Below, one piece after another: positions 21,114 to 22,643 of a DNA stretch of 22,643 nt (its first letter is position 1; every line of letters begins with the position of its first letter). A program made the translations under genes and the position numbers. The notes under the pieces were generated by a model. The model made no database searches. It worked only from the letters and a program-made list of their open reading frames with translations, and had not been told where the DNA came from. This DNA comes from Suilimivivens sp045586385. GTDB taxonomy: Bacteria > Bacillota > Clostridia > Lachnospirales > Lachnospiraceae. The stretch lies in the NCBI GenBank assembly GCA_045586385.1, contig JAZNAE010000072.1:1-22643 (forward strand), read 5' to 3'.

Positions 21114-22100
21114 TTATTTTACCTCCCAGGGATTTTCTTTTCCTTCTGCAAACAACCGGCATCCAAGCAGTGAATCTCTTACCACGGTTTTTACACATTC
21201 ATCGGTATAAAAAGCCATGTGATGACTTACCGTAACATTCGGAAAACCTCTGAGAATCGCAAGCTCCCTATTAGATAGTATGTCGGACTTATGGTCATAA
21301 TAATACAAACCAAATTCATTTTCCACCACATCAAGACCCGCACCACCGATTTTACCGGACTCGATTCCCGCAATCAGTGCCTGTGAATCAATCAGTCCTC
21401 CCCTTGCCGTATTGACAATCATCACACCGTCCTTCATCTTTGCAATAGCCTTATCATCTATTAAATGCAAATTGTCTTCTGTAAGAGGTGCATGAAGCGA
21501 AATCACATCCGCCTGCTGCCACATCTCTTCCAATGTAACATAAGGCACACCGCTCTTTTGTACTTCTTCACTTTCATAAATATCATAGGCAATCAGCTTA
21601 CATCCAAAACCGGATAAATTCTTTAAAACGGTTCTTCCGATTCGTCCCGTACCGATAATACCTACCGTCAAATCCTTCAGTTCCCTTCCCTGAATACCCT
21701 TTAAAGTGTAATCCTGTATATTGGTCCTTTCCATGATTCGCTTCATTTTACGGACAGTCATCAAAATCAGCATTACCGCATAGTCTGCCACGCCACAGGG
21801 ACCGTAAGGTGCATTGGCAACGGTCATGCCGAGCCTTTTTGCCGCTGCCACATCAATATGGTCATACCCTATGGTTCTTGTGGTAACATACTTTACACCA
21901 TAGGACGCAAAAACTGCAAGCAAATCCTCCGGCATTTTAGATGTAATAATATCGATACAGTCACTGCCTTTCGCAAGGGATGCATTTTCTTTATCCGGTG
22001 CATCCGGGCAAAGTACGAGTTCTATATCATATTCTTTCCCATACTTTACAAATAACTCTTTTTCATCAAACTCTCTGCAGTTATAAACAGTAACCTTCAT
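21114..22100 (-). CDS. D-lactate dehydrogenase-like D-2-hydroxyacid dehydrogenase
   Basis: The start is ATG at 22100, behind AAAGGA with a 9-nt gap. The 328-residue protein has the NAD-binding GTGRIG (150-155) followed by AYDIYES, and catalytic Arg 233 (NTARGGLID), Glu 260 (LDVVENE) and His 294 (SHHMAFYTDE). The YYYDHKSDIL stretch before PNVTVSHHMAFYTDE matches the D-lactate dehydrogenase branch (LdhA/VanH) rather than phosphoglycerate dehydrogenase. It would reduce pyruvate or a related 2-keto acid to the D-hydroxyacid with NADH. It is the first gene of the truA/VanZ-like operon. The promoter is not clear in the 97-nt gap shared with the divergent gene at 22198. Confidence 0.88.
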   Translation of the reverse strand: MKVTVYNCREFDEKELFVKYGKEYDIELVLCPDAPDKENASLAKGSDCIDIITSKMPEDLLAVFASYGVKYVTTRTIGYDHIDVAAAKRLGMTVANAPYGPCGVADYAVMLILMTVRKMKRIMERTNIQDYTLKGIQGRELKDLTVGIIGTGRIGRTVLKNLSGFGCKLIAYDIYESEEVQKSGVPYVTLEEMWQQADVISLHAPLTEDNLHLIDDKAIAKMKDGVMIVNTARGGLIDSQALIAGIESGKIGGAGLDVVENEFGLYYYDHKSDILSNRELAILRGFPNVTVSHHMAFYTDECVKTVVRDSLLGCRLFAEGKENPWEVK

Positions 22101-22197
22101 TTTCAGTTTCCTTTCAAAAAAACATTTACTTTTATACTCCAAAAATGTATACTAAAAAGACAACCTTATGACTTACATATACATATGAGGAACTCCC

Positions 22198-22643
22198 ATG
22201 CAAAATCATTCTACCCCAAAAAACAATATACAGCAAGTATATGGCAAGATAATTATTCTCGCCCTGCTTACGCATGTTCTTTTCGTGTTAGTCTTTTTGC
22301 AATCCGGCTATATTCCGTTGGTAGTTTATAATATATTCAGTACTCTGTTTTACGTTGGAATGTATCTGCTCTGCTACAATAAGCATTTCCGCGGTATCGT
22401 TATCCTGATTCATCTGGAAATCTGCCTGTTCGTAGTCGTTTCCTGTTACTTTTTAGGATGGAATCCGGGATTCTCACTTTACCTCATTGCTTTATCTTCG
22501 CTTGTATATTTCTGTCCTTTTAAACATAAATATATTCCCTATTTATTTTCCCTGTTTGAAGTGATTACGTTTTTTGGAATAAAAATATATACCATGTGTT
22601 TCGAACCGGTTTATACTTATAATTCCTTTTTTACTTCCGCATT
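22198..22643 (+). CDS. Multi-pass membrane protein, N-terminal part (cut by right edge), possibly a diguanylate cyclase
   Basis: An open frame starts at ATG 22198, behind GAGG with a 7-nt gap, and is still open at the window end after 148 codons. It encodes a polar N-terminus (MQNHSTPKNNIQQVYGK) followed by five or so hydrophobic segments, including YNIFSTLFYVGMYLLCYN, IVILIHLEICLFVVVSCYFL and GWNPGFSLYLIALSSLVYF. The phrase order (VYNIFS.LFY, IHLEICL, LGWNPGF.LYL) resembles the membrane sensor part of GGDEF proteins of Lachnospiraceae. The catalytic domain, if any, lies beyond the edge, so that assignment is inference. It is divergent from the dehydrogenase operon. Confidence 0.6.
   Translation, partial: MQNHSTPKNNIQQVYGKIIILALLTHVLFVLVFLQSGYIPLVVYNIFSTLFYVGMYLLCYNKHFRGIVILIHLEICLFVVVSCYFLGWNPGFSLYLIALSSLVYFCPFKHKYIPYLFSLFEVITFFGIKIYTMCFEPVYTYNSFFTSA

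Noticed and set aside
19878..22100. VanH-like dehydrogenase and VanZ-like protein in one operon, as in glycopeptide resistance clusters
   Set aside because: There is no VanA/B-type ligase, VanX or VanRS, and truA lies between them. Both families are common in ordinary Firmicutes metabolism.

Overview
The window looks like chromosomal DNA from a low-to-mid GC Gram-positive anaerobe of the Clostridia, most likely a Lachnospiraceae. The basis is AGGAGG-type ribosome sites, frequent TTG starts, near-consensus TTGACA-17-TATAAT promoters, the mix of housekeeping genes (glyA, mutY, truA, a LUD-domain protein, a DUF1653 protein) and secreted proteins carrying YPDV...HYxxxGxxEGR repeats. No database search was possible, so family names rest on recognisable motifs.

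Region 1 (1-3,900) is AT-rich accessory DNA, all on the minus strand. It holds a TetR regulator with a long palindromic operator over its own promoter, followed by the start of a CPBP-type membrane protease gene that leaves the left edge. It also holds a possible operon of a GNAT acetyltransferase, a small membrane protein, two flavodoxin-like reductases and a short frameshifted ORF.

Region 2 (about 3,980-8,950) looks like a small island beside a tRNA-Gly(GCC) gene. A GC-rich, strongly palindromic repeat of about 205-258 bp, including the terminator and the last 20 nt of tRNA-Gly, is present at both ends (4015-4219 and 8636-8893). Between the copies lies a four-gene minus-strand operon: a lipoprotein, two secreted repeat proteins with different C-termini, and a zinc-ribbon membrane protein. 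A divergent small Cro/C1-type regulator faces it, and a perfect GCCGAATATTCGGC palindrome sits inside the shared promoter region. No recombinase gene is visible between the repeats.

Region 3 (9,090-22,643) is a more ordinary, higher-GC chromosomal backbone. In order it carries a membrane-anchored GH3 glycosidase, a roughly 450-nt leader or non-coding RNA region with a consensus promoter, a LUD-domain protein, glyA, a lipid kinase plus PAP2 phosphatase pair, and a minus-strand set (DUF1653 protein, 5'-nucleotidase, mutY, GT2 glycosyltransferase). Next come two small unknown proteins, a D-2-hydroxyacid dehydrogenase/truA/VanZ-like operon, and the N-terminus of a membrane protein (possibly a diguanylate cyclase) leaving the right edge.

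The most interesting items are the repeat-bounded tRNA-Gly island with its secreted-protein operon, the structured GC-rich repeat with a compensatory base change, and the candidate RNA at about 10,563-10,887 with repeated GUACNAAAGA motifs.
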